In this document: piece after piece, positions 23,953-36,288 of the stretch
Layout of the letters: every line of letters starts with the position of its first letter
Position numbering within the stretch: the stretch's first letter is position 1
The notes under the pieces: model-generated
Database searches by the model: none
The model's input: the letters and a program-made list of their open reading frames with translations, nothing else
What the model was told of the DNA's origin: nothing
Translations under genes and position numbers: made by a program
Assembly: GCF_000512585.2 (NCBI RefSeq)
Contig: NC_089247.1
Location: 620,001-684,000, forward strand
Source: Kwoniella bestiolae CBS 10118
Lineage: Eukaryota; Basidiomycota; Tremellomycetes; Tremellales; Cryptococcaceae
Direction of reading: 5' to 3'
Length of the DNA: 64,000 nucleotides

Positions 23953-24777
23953 CAGCAGCAGAGGAGATAGGACACAATTGGTAAAGGAGTCTACATCCTT
24001 CGGCTAAAAAGAAGGGTGAGAAAGGGATCTTGGTGGACAAGAAATTTAATTTAGGTGAAAGATTTGATCGAGGTGGTATGGAATATAATATATGACATTC
24101 TTTAGCTTAAGATCTGATGTAACTCAATGTCTCATCTCCGCACTAACGCTGAAACAGCTTTTTCAGAGTACCTTTACTCGTTACTGACACGACACAGATT
24201 CTGATACTAAATACGACGTATCAGAGTCATCGTTTCACAGTCTCAATTCTCACCAAAGGACGTTCCAAGCTCGTAAGCTGACCGAAGAACAAAAGAATAG
24301 GCAGTGTCCTCGAAATTTTTAGGGTCCTTTGAAAGGTATCAATCTCATTCGAGTCTTCACGGCGTGCTGTTTGGCAAGCGACTTTGAGATTGGTCAATCG
24401 TATGAGAAGATTGTCACCTTGGGATTAAGGGAGATTGGGATGGGATGAATGGAGCGTTAAATACCGCACAGCTGAGTTCGAACGATCTGGGGGATTCGAT
24501 GCTGCATTTTCATCACTGTCCTTACCTCTAGAATCCACCCCATTGCTTTATGCCTTACAATTGATTCTACCGAGCTTTGAAGTCATATATCTTCGCAAAT
24601 CCCTCTGAGAGGAACACGAAGTATCTCATTCACGCTCTTTACAACAACACAACACATCGACAATTGCGATAACAACAACAACTATAATCATTCTTTCGCA
24701 TAAGCTTACCTCTAGGAATCCCGCTCCTTTTTTCGCCATCAACCTTTTAGGCAGCCAGGATTTAGTATTCTTTCATC
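23953..24777. other. Intergenic region between paralogs A and B
   Basis: Tandem spacing of 825 bp. It starts with the remainder of a CAG repeat and holds the 3' UTR of paralog A and the promoter of paralog B. The part from about 24640 is rich in ACAACAACA and looks like a 5' leader. No coding signal seen. Confidence 0.4.
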
Positions 24778-27456
24778 ATGGAGATCCTCGTGAGTCCCGA
24801 CTTGATGAAGAGCTGGAGCATGGGGACGGTCTGAATGATACTGTCAGATCGACGACGCATCCCCTCAAATCTCCTATTACTCTTCATCGGACGGTGACGG
24901 CTGGATCGTAAATCATAGCTCAGGTGTGTAAACTACCCCCAAGCTAACTGAGAGGATGCATTGAAGCTGAGCAGATTACGATGTTACAGGGCAGAAATAT
25001 AGTGATAAGAACACAGATAAATATAGTCAATCGACATTCCACGGTACATTCACCGATGTGAGTTTCAACTGGCACTGTTCCGCGCAGTGGTTTGTGGGAG
25101 GTTGATCATGTGTCTCTTCCATGGGGGTAGGGCGATCGCATAGAGTTTAGGTTCAACGGAAGTAAGATACAGGTCTACGGTGCTAAGAGGAACAACCATG
25201 CAACGTATGGAGGTGCGTCGCTTCTGCACAGGAGTCATCGTGCAACTCCTCAGCTGATGCAGAAAGCGTCAATGATAGTCGAACTGGATGGTTCAAATCC
25301 CATATACACCTCTGGACATTCGGACCAAGCCCAGTATCAAACTGTGATTTTCTCCCAAGATGACTTACCGACCGATATCGAGCATGTTATTGTGAGCTTA
25401 TAAGTGTTGCTCTATTCGTAATCGAGCAGATAAAGCTGATAAATCGTGTACCTAGACAATGACGAATCATCCAAATGGGATAGACTCAAAAGCCAATCAA
25501 ACGTTGAAATGGTGGTTGGATATCGATCATATGGTTGTCACGCAGCCTGTGTGAGTACATCCCGAACACCCTGGTGCATCGTTCTGGTAACTGATGGTTG
25601 ACTAACATACTGTAGTGAGGACGAGATTTACACCACTACGATTGACGATATTTCCCCATCAATCACGTACGATCAGACGGGATGGAACACTACAGGCTCT
25701 AGTGATACGCAGTATTACAATAGTACCCAACATGTTAGTACGATACCGAGTTCTACTATGACGATGAAGTAAGTTGGCATCGAACAGCTCGATGGTGTGT
25801 GACTGACGTCTGATTTAGCTTCACGGGATCGTCAGTCCAGCTTTTCGGCAGTGTTAACAACGATCATGGGAACTACTCGATCAGGTGAGCTATCTTGACA
25901 ACACTCTGGGAGCTGTGTTGCTCGATGTTCTGACTCATGAATGATAGTCTTGATGGCGTGATAGAAGGAATGTACAGCGCAACAAACTGGGAACATCTTT
26001 CCGGGGTATCATGTGGGTAGTAGCGAAATGTCATTACGTGTGATCTCGCGAGCTGATTTGGACGGGTTGACCCAATACAGTGTTTCTTGCGTCAGGACTT
26101 GAAGATGGCCCCCATACCCTGCAACTCACCAACCTCGGCAAATCGAATATCACCACCATAGATTTCGATTACGCAGTGGTCAACTCGACGATCAAACCCG
26201 CCACTTCCGAATCAGATCCAGCGGTAATCTCTACTCCAGACACTACCGACAGCTCTGACGGTTCGCAAACGGAGGCAGGCTCGGACCCGAACACTAGTGA
26301 TAATGCGGACACGGCAACAAAGTCAAACGGGGGAGCTATAGCAGGAGCCGTCATAGATGTGATCTTAGTTCTCATAGCTCTCGGCCTAGGTGCATGGTGG
26401 CTCTCTCGTCGTAGAAGAAGCAGATCAAACTACCCTGGATCGGGTCCTTCGCCTATCAGAAGAATAGCCGACGCTCTACCATTACCCGTTCATCGACCGT
26501 CGTCAGACTCAAAGCAAGAATTGACGAGATTGACCGAAGCCCCTCCAACGGCCGATACAACAGCGTCCTTCGATGCTACTGTCCCGTCGTCGACAAGGAC
26601 ATCAAGCAGTCGAAGAGATACTGTCATTCCATCCCTGGCATCTTTCCGAGCTTCTTTCCCATCGTTATTCCACATGTCATTCAGATCATCCAATCTTCCA
26701 ATGGTTGAGCCTAACAACAATGACACCAAGAGATGGTCCAGGTCTATCATATCCAAATTCCCTTCGATCATACCTCGTCAATCTTATCAGACCAATCCCT
26801 CGAAGATGGGCGATCAAACACCCCGATCATCGTACCAGACTCACCCATTCAAAGCGAGTTCGTTCACTCCGCGATCGTCCTATCAGAAAACCGGCCATAT
26901 ATCTCAATACACGCGCTCTTCGAGAAATCCATATGCCGATAATCAGACTCAGAATGGGAAGTCACTATATCAATCGCAAGGAATGGAGGAGATGACCGGA
27001 AGTCAACAGAATTTATCAAGTGCCATACCTAGTAGTGCAGCCATAACTTCACCAATGTTTTCGGAATTCTTCTCCTCCGGAAACAACAATACCAACAATC
27101 ACATGAACGCCGAATCAGATGACTCGCATTCGCCTGTATCGCACCCTCAACCCTCCTACCTACCCAACCCACGAACTAGGATATCAGTAGCCGTGCCGAT
27201 GCGTCATCTCAGTGTACCTTATACAGCTACGATGGTCGACCTGGATTCTTCTGCTTACACTACTACGTCAATATTCTCCAGTAGGAGGGGAACAGGTATA
27301 AGCGAGGAGGAAATTGACTTGGGACTATTTTCGATCCCCGAATTTGCGCCTCCAGCTTATGCTCAGGCGACCAGGATATCTTTAGGACCGGGGAGGACAG
27401 AGGAGTTGATGCGGGCACACTCGAACGCTTCTAGTACTTCTAGGTTGTCTAGCTAG
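24778..27456 (+). CDS. Single-pass membrane protein, two beta-rich modules, PPxY tail (paralog B)
   Basis: Second family member, in tandem with paralog A. The 12-nt first exon 24778-24789 (MEIL) has an in-frame TAG five codons upstream, so an unspliced longer start is excluded. Module 1: IDDASPQISYYSS, STFHGTFTDGDRIEFRFNGS, KIQVYGAKRNNHATYG. Module 2: YTTTIDDISPSITYD, MNFTGSSVQLFGSVNNDHG, YSISLDG, then GLEDGPHTLQLTNLG and DYAVVNST. A Ser/Thr/Asp stalk precedes the helix GGAIAGAVIDVILVLIALGL (about 26332-26403), bounded by RRRRSR. The tail is Ser-rich with repeated QTP-R-SSYQ/FTPRSSYQ motifs (about 26780-26890) and PPAY at 27349-27360, about 31 residues from the end. The layout is clear by eye; internal exon limits were read from splice signals and frame continuity. 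Function unknown. Confidence 0.85.
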
Positions 27457-27860
27457 AGCTTTGTTGAGATAGGAGCAGGAGGTGTTGAGGTCAGTAAGGA
27501 TCCTTTGTACAGTCCTTCTTTCTGTATGATGCGACCATTTGGAAGATTGCGTATAATGCTATGCATATTTGAGAACCCTACAGCACACTCAGGATGCTAT
27601 ACCTATCTCCACCTTGATCGGAGTAGCACGCTTCGTCCTACTTTGATTGCTAGCTTGAACCCATTTAGAAGGATAGACATATCTCTCCTTTGTCAGAACT
27701 TGGAAGACAAGACTGTGTGCTGTGTCGATAGAGCTATGCTCCTTGTCAACAACGTCTTCTTTGTCATGTCAAATCTTGTCAACCGTATAGCAGACTCATT
27801 ACAGGCTCAACTCCCTGATACCATCTCCATACATCGTATACTCGTACTTCTACATGAACA
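27457..27860. other. Intergenic region before the amidase gene
   Basis: This 404-bp gap separates paralog B from the amidase-like gene on the same strand. A 119-codon frame starting at TTG 27505 runs through it but resembles nothing I know. It should hold a 3' UTR and a promoter. Confidence 0.35.
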
Positions 27861-30627
27861 ATGATCTCGTTGCGAAGCGATAAATCCCTATATGTAAGCG
27901 CTCTTCTGATTGATCCTCATCTCAGCATCTCGGGCTTTATCGTGATAAAGCTAATCATATTCCCAGTACAAATTGAACAAGGATGATATAGACTACTTCA
28001 CTCCCCTCGAACAACCCGAGTACATCATACCTCACACAACATCATCAACTACCACAGAGCCAGAACCAGTGGCGGTATTATCACTTCCCCAAACTCCCTC
28101 GGGAGGAATTTCACAGGATGATGTGAACAGTTTACTGAAGGGACCAGTGGAGGAAGATGATGTGATCAACGAGGACTGGTTCCAGAAGGCTATCGTTGTC
28201 CTTGATTCACCGGAACCTACTTCGAAAGCGGAAATAGAAGGCTCTGCGCTTCACCTGCTGAAAGATAAGTACGGTACTACACATATCATGATTGATTCGC
28301 GCATAACCTTTGATCAAAATTGGTCTCAGACCCATTCACCGGCCATTCACCAAATCAATATAGATGAATCATCCGTGCCCGCTGCGGGGCCCTATCTTAC
28401 CCAATCGATGGATGGGAACCTCAACTTATTTCCAGTATATAGGCTTTATCCAGATACGACCTCTGCACACGTTACGGGTGTCTTTCCCTCATGCTCAGGC
28501 GAAGGTAGTTATAAGAGCCTGGATAGGACCGATACTAGGAAACATCATTTCATCCCTGTTAGGTCCAGGTTATCTTGTTCCGGACCACGGTGCTCCGTGA
28601 AAGGTATGCACCACCTATGCTGTAGGCCGCATAGTATCGAAAAGAGTTGCTGTAGATACTGAAGTCCCTGTAATCAGATGTATTCGACATAAACGGCCTC
28701 GTTACCGGTAATGGCAATAGGATATATACGGAATTGGACGAGCCTGCAAAATCTACCGCTCCAGCAGTCCAAATTCTGATTGATGCGGGGGTAAATATCG
28801 TCGCCAAGAGCCAAACGAATGAGTGAGTCGATCGATTCGGGTTCAATCAGTAATGATGGTGTTTGAACAACTCTGATTGACACATGGCATATCGCAGGTT
28901 TGCAGGTGCAGGTCCTAATGTAGGTTAGCAAGTCGAACAACCATGCCCGAGCTATGATTGACAGATCTCTCAGGTCGAACAGAACACCCAATTTTGCTAG
29001 TAAGCAGAACGACTCCATCGTCTCCTCAGCGGTATCTGACCGAAAGGCTCAAGCTGACCTGTCACTAGTCCCTGGTCTTATCGAATGGATCGATATCAGG
29101 CCGTTGGGGGCTCTTCTAGCGGTGCAGCTTCTGGTATATCATCTTTCCAATGGCTCGATGTGGCTATCACAACTGATACGAGTGGTGAGTCTATACTGTG
29201 CCTCTGAGAACATCACTAACACTGACTGAGTCAACCTATTGCGATAGGCTCGACACTGTCTCCCGCAGCTTGCATGGGGTTATACGGGATGCGAGTGAGT
29301 CAATCGATGAACACTTGGATAAGGAGTGTATCTACTCACTGGGTTCCAAATTTTAGCCAACCCATGGTGTGATACCCATGGAAGGGGTCCTACCGTCTTG
29401 TCAAGAGACAGATACACCGGGTATCATAACCAGAGATCCATCGTGGTTGACTAACATCGCACGAACCTGGTAAGGATGTGGACTAGACCGAGTGTGTGAG
29501 AGAAATCTTCCCGCTGATGGTTTGATATCCACTCCATCATAGGTTGTCCAATCCGTCCAACGTCGAAGACAAGGTCCACTCCAAGTTACCCAAAGAGCTG
29601 ATTATCCCTTCAGACGATTTACACGATCTAACACCCCAGATTAAGGAGAAGTACCAAGCTCTCATACGCCAAGTCTCACAGACGTTGGGTATGCCCGTGA
29701 AGTATATCAATATGAGCGAGGCCGGACCAAATCCCAGTACCGACGAGGATATGATCAGTACTGATGAATTCAAGAAATTGACTTTCGCGTAAGTCCCAAG
29801 TCTACTCTTTTGTGCAATCGGTCTGGCTTTAGCTGACGATTGGGACACAGAGAGAGATGGAGAGATTTCGGTAAATCGCTGGTTGAGGAGTATCAAACAT
29901 CCAATGAAGGTCGATGGCCCCCATTGGGCAGTTATATCGCCAATGGACTGAGGGACGCAAAGGCAGAGAATTGGCCTCAGAGTAATTTCGAAAGATATAA
30001 GAGGAAACTAAAAAAGACTGGGATGAAGTTTAACGATCTGCTGGACTCCGATGTGTCTGGCACGGAATCGGAATCTTTGTAAGTGCCCGCCGAGCTGTAT
30101 TGGTTAGTTGGTGTACTAATTTCAAGGCGTTGGTCGACACAGATTCATGAATTTATGGGATCCCTCAAAATTCCCAGCTTATCACGAAGAACGGATCCAT
30201 GGACAACCGCTGACAGCCCCGTCTAAACAGTACGTAAAGTCCCAACTCACAAACCTCGAGCTGACTCTTTCAATTCGCCCAGACCAATCAGTCCAGAATT
30301 CCTCCCCGCATATTCAGGATGTCCAACCATCGTGGCACCCTTCGACCAAGTGCCCTTCGAAAGTGTGGTCTCGGGAAAGACAGAACAACATCCTATTGCT
30401 GTCAGCATGATGTGCTCGAGGGGATCCGAGTGAGTTCAACTCATTGACTGAGTGGCGGTGACTGATCAATTTTGATGAATTTGAATGGATAGTCTGCGGT
30501 TGGCTGAAATAGTTGATACACTCCATTCGGTGAGTTTTTTTGGTATTTGTGGCATCGAGTTGAGCTGAAGGACAGATATCAGGCGGGGGTTTTGAAGACG
30601 GTCAAGACTGGTCGAACTGCTTTCTAA
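27861..30627 (+). CDS. Amidase-signature family enzyme
   Basis: At first this looks broken across frames, but splicing at consensus sites restores one protein. It begins MISLRSDKSLY (exon 27861-27893). Later exons include 27967-28603, 28678-28822, a 22-nt exon at 28898-28919, 28965-28999 and 29069-29184. The N-terminal domain carries FPVYRLYPDTTSAHVTGVF and IPVRSRL, as in fungal proteins with an extra domain before the amidase fold. Catalytic elements: Lys in CSVKDVFDINGL, the NGNR and APAVQILIDAGVNIVAKSQT segments, cis-Ser region VGGSSSGAASG, and the nucleophile Ser in TTDTSGSTLSPAA; then MRPTHGVIPMEGVLPS and TPGIITRD. The Lys/Ser/Ser triad therefore looks intact. It should hydrolyse an amide (substrate unknown). 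It ends KTVKTGRTAF at 30627. Related fungal proteins are often labelled amidase or scytalone-dehydratase-like. Confidence 0.82.
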
Positions 30628-31219
30628 TTTACATTAAGTTGTTCAAAGCATTCATTATCATGTTTAACCTCCCAAGTTTCCATCTACGGCCACAGACTCT
30701 AGAAATCACTGCATCCCGTTAGCTCTGCAAAGTTAAGCTGGGGATCGCTCGATCGGTACCGAGGTCGGGGACGACTCGGGAATCTCGAATGCTGTAGTTT
30801 TTTTGTCCGATTGGTCAAATTCCTGTTATCGACCTGTGTCTTTCCTCATGTCTGACCGAGTATGCATGTAGAGTGCAGTACACGAAGTTTGCGAAGTTGA
30901 CCCGATCGCAAAAATCGATTGGCGACTGACCGTACAGGTGAATTTGTTGCGGAAATGGCATCTTCTTTTCTTACAAATACAACAAAACAATCTTGATGTT
31001 ACTTTTTCTTTCGTTCTCAACGCCATTTCCCTTTCAATAATCGGATACTATAGTCCATCACTTCCCCTAATCTTCATTCTTCGATTCGCCAACCTTCTCT
31101 TTCCTCGAATTAGCACTATCCCACAAAAAGCTATTACCGAGAAATCAACAATAGATCAGTCCTCATTCGAGCCCTCTCCAGACAGTTGAGCTGAGAGAAA
31201 GACAGAATGTGAAGTATAC
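30628..31219. other. Convergent intergenic region, amidase and APN2
   Basis: The two genes point at each other across 592 bp. The area near 31163-31190 could belong to an alternative last APN2 exon. Short plus-strand frames from about 30938 have no recognisable content. Confidence 0.35.
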
Positions 31220-33902
31220 TCACAAATCACATCTGAAATTCCGATTCACATCTTCCCTCGGTCGTTTACTTCGACCCGTATCATATCCTGCTCCGACGGG
31301 TCTGCAGCGAATCCCAACATTAGTCCAATCCACAGGTCTCTTATCGGGATATAGTAGGAATGGGACAAACAAACGTACAGAGAACAAAGCCAAAACCTCT
31401 TTCCCTTGTTTGGTCCAGGTTTCATCACCACTGTCCAACAATCCATATTTGAGCATTGATCCTTGCTGCCATCCATCGACACATTCGAGTGAGAGAAGAG
31501 AACTCACAGAAATCTTTACAAGGTTTTCCATGGACCGTACAGAGCGGAGGTAATTTCTTAGCGAACAATTCACCCCAAACAGGTTTAGCAGAATCATTCT
31601 TCGCTTTTCTATCCCTCTCAGCATCTTGTATAGCCTGATTTATCAATTCATCCTCCTGTTCTGTCCATCCAACATGTTCGCTAGGCTCCTCTATTGGCGG
31701 CTCTACGGCGGTAGGATGTGTTTGTAGGAATATAGAAGATGATCGTGAAGGTGAGATGGACGATATTGATGGTCTAGCAGATTTAGTTCTTGGCTGTACG
31801 TTTACAGGAGAAGAGGAGGGTTTCCGTTTGGCCGATGAAGGGGGCTGGGAGAAAAAGGACGATAGTTTGGTTTGTGAGCCGGTCGTAGTCGAGGATTTGG
31901 AGTTGGTACTTTTGCTTGATTTGGTCTTGATACTCGATGGGGGCTTTACCTTTGACGACCCCGCTGCTGCATTTGTTGAAGTGAAGCTTATATCGTCTTC
32001 GTCGAATGTCATATCAATTGCATTGTCCAATGAAGACTGCCGCTGAGTGTGGAGAGGAGGTTTGTTGGAGTGAGTGGTTGATAAAGGCTCCTGCGATGGC
32101 TTTGAAACTGATGGCCCTGCTTGTGGCTGCGATGGTGTATCGATGGAATCGAAAGCTGCTCTAGCTAAGCTGAACGGTGTTGCGATGCTCTCATCGGGTC
32201 CTATCGATGGTTCAGCGACCCCGTTACTGAGTGTAATAACGGGCTGAGAATCCTCGGCAGTAATTTCGGTCGGTGCAGGCGTAGCAGTACTCCTAGAAGC
32301 GACAGGAGGGGTAGGTGACGGACTCGGTTTCGGGATATCATCCTTCTTCCTACTTCCTCCCCCACCAAAGAAATTCTTAAGCGTAGTCTGTCTTCCCGAA
32401 AACTCATCAAAATACTTGGTAGCGAATCTTGGAGGTTCTGGAGCTGCTCGAGGTACATCGTTGGGATACACGGGTGCCCTAGATAGAGGTCGGTCAGGTG
32501 GATTTAACATATCCTTCAGGTGTAATTTGCCCTTCTCGGGGTGGTTGATCGTTTCGTGTAGATCGATATATACTGGACAATGATCTGATCCGTACACTTT
32601 GTTGAGAATATCTCCACCTTTGATCCATGGCCGTAAGCCTGGAGTGCAGAGGACCAGGTCGATACGAGATCCGTAGTTTGCTGATCTGTGAGAGTTCCAG
32701 TACGCTTATCAATACAAGAAGCGACGAAGGGAAGATGTGGGAAGGAGATGGGGTTTGGTTTTGATGTGATATATGTAATTTGAGCCTTGGAAGTGAACCC
32801 ACCTAGCATCCAACTTCTGATTCCAACAAGTAAACATATCATCCCTCTTTGGCCAGCTCTCTCTAACAACATCCACCATAGGTCCCTTGGGAGCACACCA
32901 ATCGTCCAGTATTCTCCTCGCCGGATGCTCGTAATGCTGTTCAGCAGAAGTTCTGATCCCACCTTCACCCGAATCTATCGGTGCTCTCATGATATTGATA
33001 TCTCCAAGTACGATCACTTCCCTGCCTGATGCTTGTAATAGCCTGACTCGCTCTTGTAGGCATTTGAGGAAGTTCATTTTGTACGGTCGACGGGTCTCGT
33101 TAGTCTCGTTGGGGCAGTAAAGGTTGAACAGGACGAATAGGCTAGATCATGTCCGGATCAACATCTACCGGGTGAATTTAAAAGTGTGATGGAGTAAGAA
33201 ACGTGTTAGGGTGATAGAAGTTCAGCTCACCCAAAATCACATACCACAGCTCTCCCCTCCATGTCCAACCGTCTCTCATCGAACTCCTTCCCATCCACCT
33301 CATCCATCCAATCCATATCATCCGTATTCGGATAACATCCTATCCTCTCTTCCTCTGTCCAAGGGGGCTTCATCGTACTTCCCTTTGAATCGTCCAGCAG
33401 AAGACCCGTTATACCTTCCTCCGCTTTTAGGGGTACGCAGTATCTCGAGTCTACATAGGTACATACACCGGAGTACCCCGTCTTGGATCTCGAAAAAGTC
33501 CAAAACCCATCGTATGGGCCTGGGATGGCCATGGATTTTTCGAGTTTGGCTCGAGGGGTTTTGTGTTCTGCGTTGTGGTGGCAAACATCAGTAAGAGCTC
33601 TTGTTCGTGTTCTACATGATAATACAAAGTCATTATGAAGAACGGGACTCACCCTGGAAGCATGCTATCTGAGCGCCTAGTTCATCCAATAAGCCTTCCA
33701 CATTCTTCTTCTTCATTGAGCTGAATCTGGTACGGATCAGAAGCTGAATTAGCATAATGTCTTTTGCGCCAATGCCTGCTTTCCAGATGAACTCACGGAT
33801 GATAATCCAGACATGTTCTCAAGACGTTCTGTCGATTAATCAGTCAAGTGATCCCTTGTGCGAAGTGACCGTACATACCACATTCCAAGTTAGAATACGC
33901 AT
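31220..33902 (-). CDS. APN2: AP endonuclease 2 (Apn2/APEX2), base-excision repair
   Basis: Class II AP endonuclease of the ExoIII/APE2 group, which cuts abasic sites and trims damaged 3' ends in base-excision repair. The ATG at 33902 gives MRILTWNVNVLRTCLDYHPF, matching the family start M.ILTWN.NG.R. Then come IACFQETK, SGVCTYVDSRYCVPL, NLYCPNE, EVIVLGDINIMRAPID, SRIDLVLCTPGL and GSDHCPVYIDL, so the catalytic Asn, Glu, Asp-x-Asn and Asp-His residues are present. A disordered middle carries two PCNA-binding PIP boxes: QTTLKNFF (32367-32390) and QTKLSSFF (31851-31874). The C-terminal GRF zinc finger is CTVHGKPCKDF ... GPNKGKRFWLCSRP ... NFRCDL. The stop is taken at 31220; a very short (33-nt) intron could instead add a few residues ending at 31163. 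About seven introns. Confidence 0.93.
31851..31874 (-). other. PIP box 2 in APN2
   Basis: The codons read QTKLSSFF, a second full Q-x-x-L-x-x-F-F motif about 165 codons after the first, in the disordered Ser-rich linker before the GRF zinc finger. Confidence 0.75.
32367..32390 (-). other. PIP box 1 in APN2
   Basis: The codons read QTTLKNFF, a full Q-x-x-L-x-x-F-F PCNA-interacting motif, directly after the nuclease domain and followed by a glycine run. Confidence 0.8.
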
Positions 33903-34372
33903 CTTGATGATGTCGGTATCATATCATGACGAAGTTGCACGCGTCCTATTCCACAGTTTATGGTCGCAATCGAGTCTATCAGGTCGGGAAGAGCCCAGAC
34001 GATTTGCTTTGCAGTTTCTGTGTGAATGTTGTCGTCCTCTGTATCAGTGGTGGATATGTTAGGACGATCGACCCGAGTATTTATCTGGAATCTCTAAATT
34101 ATTGATGTTGTCTGTTCGATCTTGAACATCGAGTGAGCGAGTACGACACAGTAACCTGTGGAGATCCCGCATCTAAGGACATTCGGATATCGCCGCCGCT
34201 TGGCTCTCCAATTTGATTCCGGCTAATTGAGTACTCGGCCTGCTGAAAGCGGTCACACACACACGCTCACGCACTCAGCGTTCAATTCAGTTCATCCCTC
34301 TCTTTTTCTATCTCTATCTCTAAGCACCTTTCATTACTTCTTCTTCTCGCTTGATCACCCAGTCAACTCACG
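33903..34372. promoter_or_regulatory. Divergent promoter, APN2 and M28 aminopeptidase
   Basis: Head-to-head upstream region of 470 bp. It includes a short (CA) run at 34253-34263 and a CT-rich leader just before the aminopeptidase ATG. Confidence 0.45.
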
Positions 34373-36288
34373 ATGCTTCTCAAATCCGCTCTCCTCGCCC
34401 TACCCCTCCTGGCATCAGCCATCCCCACTCAACCCGAACAACTCACCTTCAACTCCGAGATCGGTTCAGCCGACGTACCGGGCTTCTCCCTCGATCTGAA
34501 CGAATTGAGATTAGTCCAATTCTCAGATGATGAGCCTCCAGTGTGAGTACAGCTTCCAAGACGACTTTTATCGTCTCACTCGGGGAAGCTGATGTCTGTC
34601 GGTTATTAGGTGGATATCGGAACTCGAGAAGATTGAAGCTAGAAGTAAAGGTAGAAAGTTTATGGATATGTGAGTTTCAGCTGTACCGCTAGTGTACTGA
34701 AAGATCAAATAGCTGATTCCTGCTATGAATGATAGAACCGAGACTCCCACTCTTGGGTTCTCGGGCTACTTGTTACCTTCTACTGCAAATGTTAAGTACA
34801 GTACGTGCACTGTCCAGCTTCCAGTCCCCTCTGTTTCCAATAGGTCATCCAAGCTGATCAGCATCGCTCATACATAGCCTACCCTACACCTGGTAACTAC
34901 TCTTCGACCATCAAGAGCATCATCGATACGATCGATCTTAAGCGTATGAAATCTTTCTTGAAGGAGTTCACCTCGTATGTCCTGTTCCCTCATGCACACA
35001 CATCCTCTTCAGCCGACTCAACTCAATCACCCGACCATGTGTATGGAGCAGAGTCACTAATTTCGCATGGTCCCTTTGTTCCATCTTTTAGTTTCCGAAC
35101 TAGATACTACAGGTCTGATACAGGTAAACAAAGTCAACAATTCTTACTTGCTAAGATCAAAGAGGTAAGTCAGCTCTCCCTCTCTCCGTATACTGATCTG
35201 AAGCTGATCTTGTTTGGCTACGAACAGATCTCAACACTCAATCCCTCAATCACCGTCAAAGAATTCCCTCACTCATGGGGTCAAAACACCATCATCGCTC
35301 GATTCAATCCCGCAGACGATTTCAAGGGTGAAAGACCCATTGTGATTGTTGGTGCTCATCAAGACTCTACTAACCAATGGCCCTTCTTACCTGCTCCGTG
35401 AGTTCAGCTATATTCTCTTTGATTCCTCAGTCGAAGCTGATACATCCGATGGTGGGGACAGCGGAGCGGATGACGATGGATCCGGCACAACCTCATCAAT
35501 GGGAGCGTTCTGCGCTCTAGCCCGAGCCAATTTCACACCCTACCATCCTGTTGAATTCCACTATTACTCCGCTGAGGAAGGTGGCTTGTTGGGATCGCAA
35601 GCAGTTGCTAAATCTTATGAAGATAAAGGTAACAAGGTCCTGGCGATGATTCAGATGGATATGACCGCTTGGGTCAAACAAGGTACCAAGGAGTCGGTGG
35701 GGATCATCCAGGATTACGTTGATCCGGGATTGACCAAATTTGTGGGTAAGCTGGTTGATGAGTATTGTGAGTGTCTCTGCCTTTTACAGCAACGTCGACT
35801 CCAGTCCTTCCTCGCCCTTCCCATCCATACTTCACAAATCGGTCTTCCACCGATACACAAGAGCCACAGCTGACTCACTGTGTCATACTCTAGTGGCTAT
35901 CCCTGCAGTGGAGACCAAGTGCGGATATGCCTGTTCCGACCACGCGTCGTTCGCCAAAGCAGGATATCAATCTGCCTTTGCGTGAGTATTTTACCAATGT
36001 GTAATACAGCTTTGGGATATCTTGCCCGAATATAGAATTGGAGATAGCTGTAGCTGATACTGCTTACATTTCGTAGTATCGAAAGTACATTCGAAAATTC
36101 AAACCACAATATCCACACAACAGCTGATACTGCCAACCACCCCGAGTTCTCTTTCACCCATATGAGAGAGTGAGTCACTGTCGATTCTGAGGTAGTAAAA
36201 GAAAGCTGATCACCGTAATGACAGGTTCTCGAAGCTTGCTATTGCTTTCGCTGTCGAATTGGCAGGTATCAAAGATAAAGATGCTTAA
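34373..36288 (+). CDS. Secreted M28 aminopeptidase (leucine aminopeptidase type)
   Basis: The ATG at 34373 opens a classic signal peptide, MLLKSALLALPLLASA, likely cut before IPTQPE. A propeptide-like segment follows, then the M28 zinc peptidase domain. Metal and catalytic residues can be placed by motif: His in VGAHQDS, bridging Asp in PGADDDGSG, the Glu pair in YYSAEEGGLLGSQA, Asp in IQMDMTAW, and the last His in NIHTTADT; SDHASFAKAGYQSAFA precedes it. This is the di-zinc set of the Aeromonas/Aspergillus LAP1 family (peptide hydrolases releasing N-terminal residues, often Leu). Disulphide-type cysteines occur in ETKCGYACSD. It ends VELAGIKDKDA. About eight introns with GCTGAT branch sites. 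The enzyme likely acts outside the cell in peptide nutrition; that role is inferred from the family. Confidence 0.92.

Noticed and set aside
27505..27864. 119-codon plus-strand frame between paralog B and the amidase
   Set aside because: Starts at TTG, has no domain resemblance, and runs into the amidase start; most likely UTR and promoter.
27861..30627. Amidase region read as a pseudogene with several frameshifts
   Set aside because: Every frame change coincides with a GT...AG intron with a branch site, and the spliced protein is continuous through all catalytic motifs.
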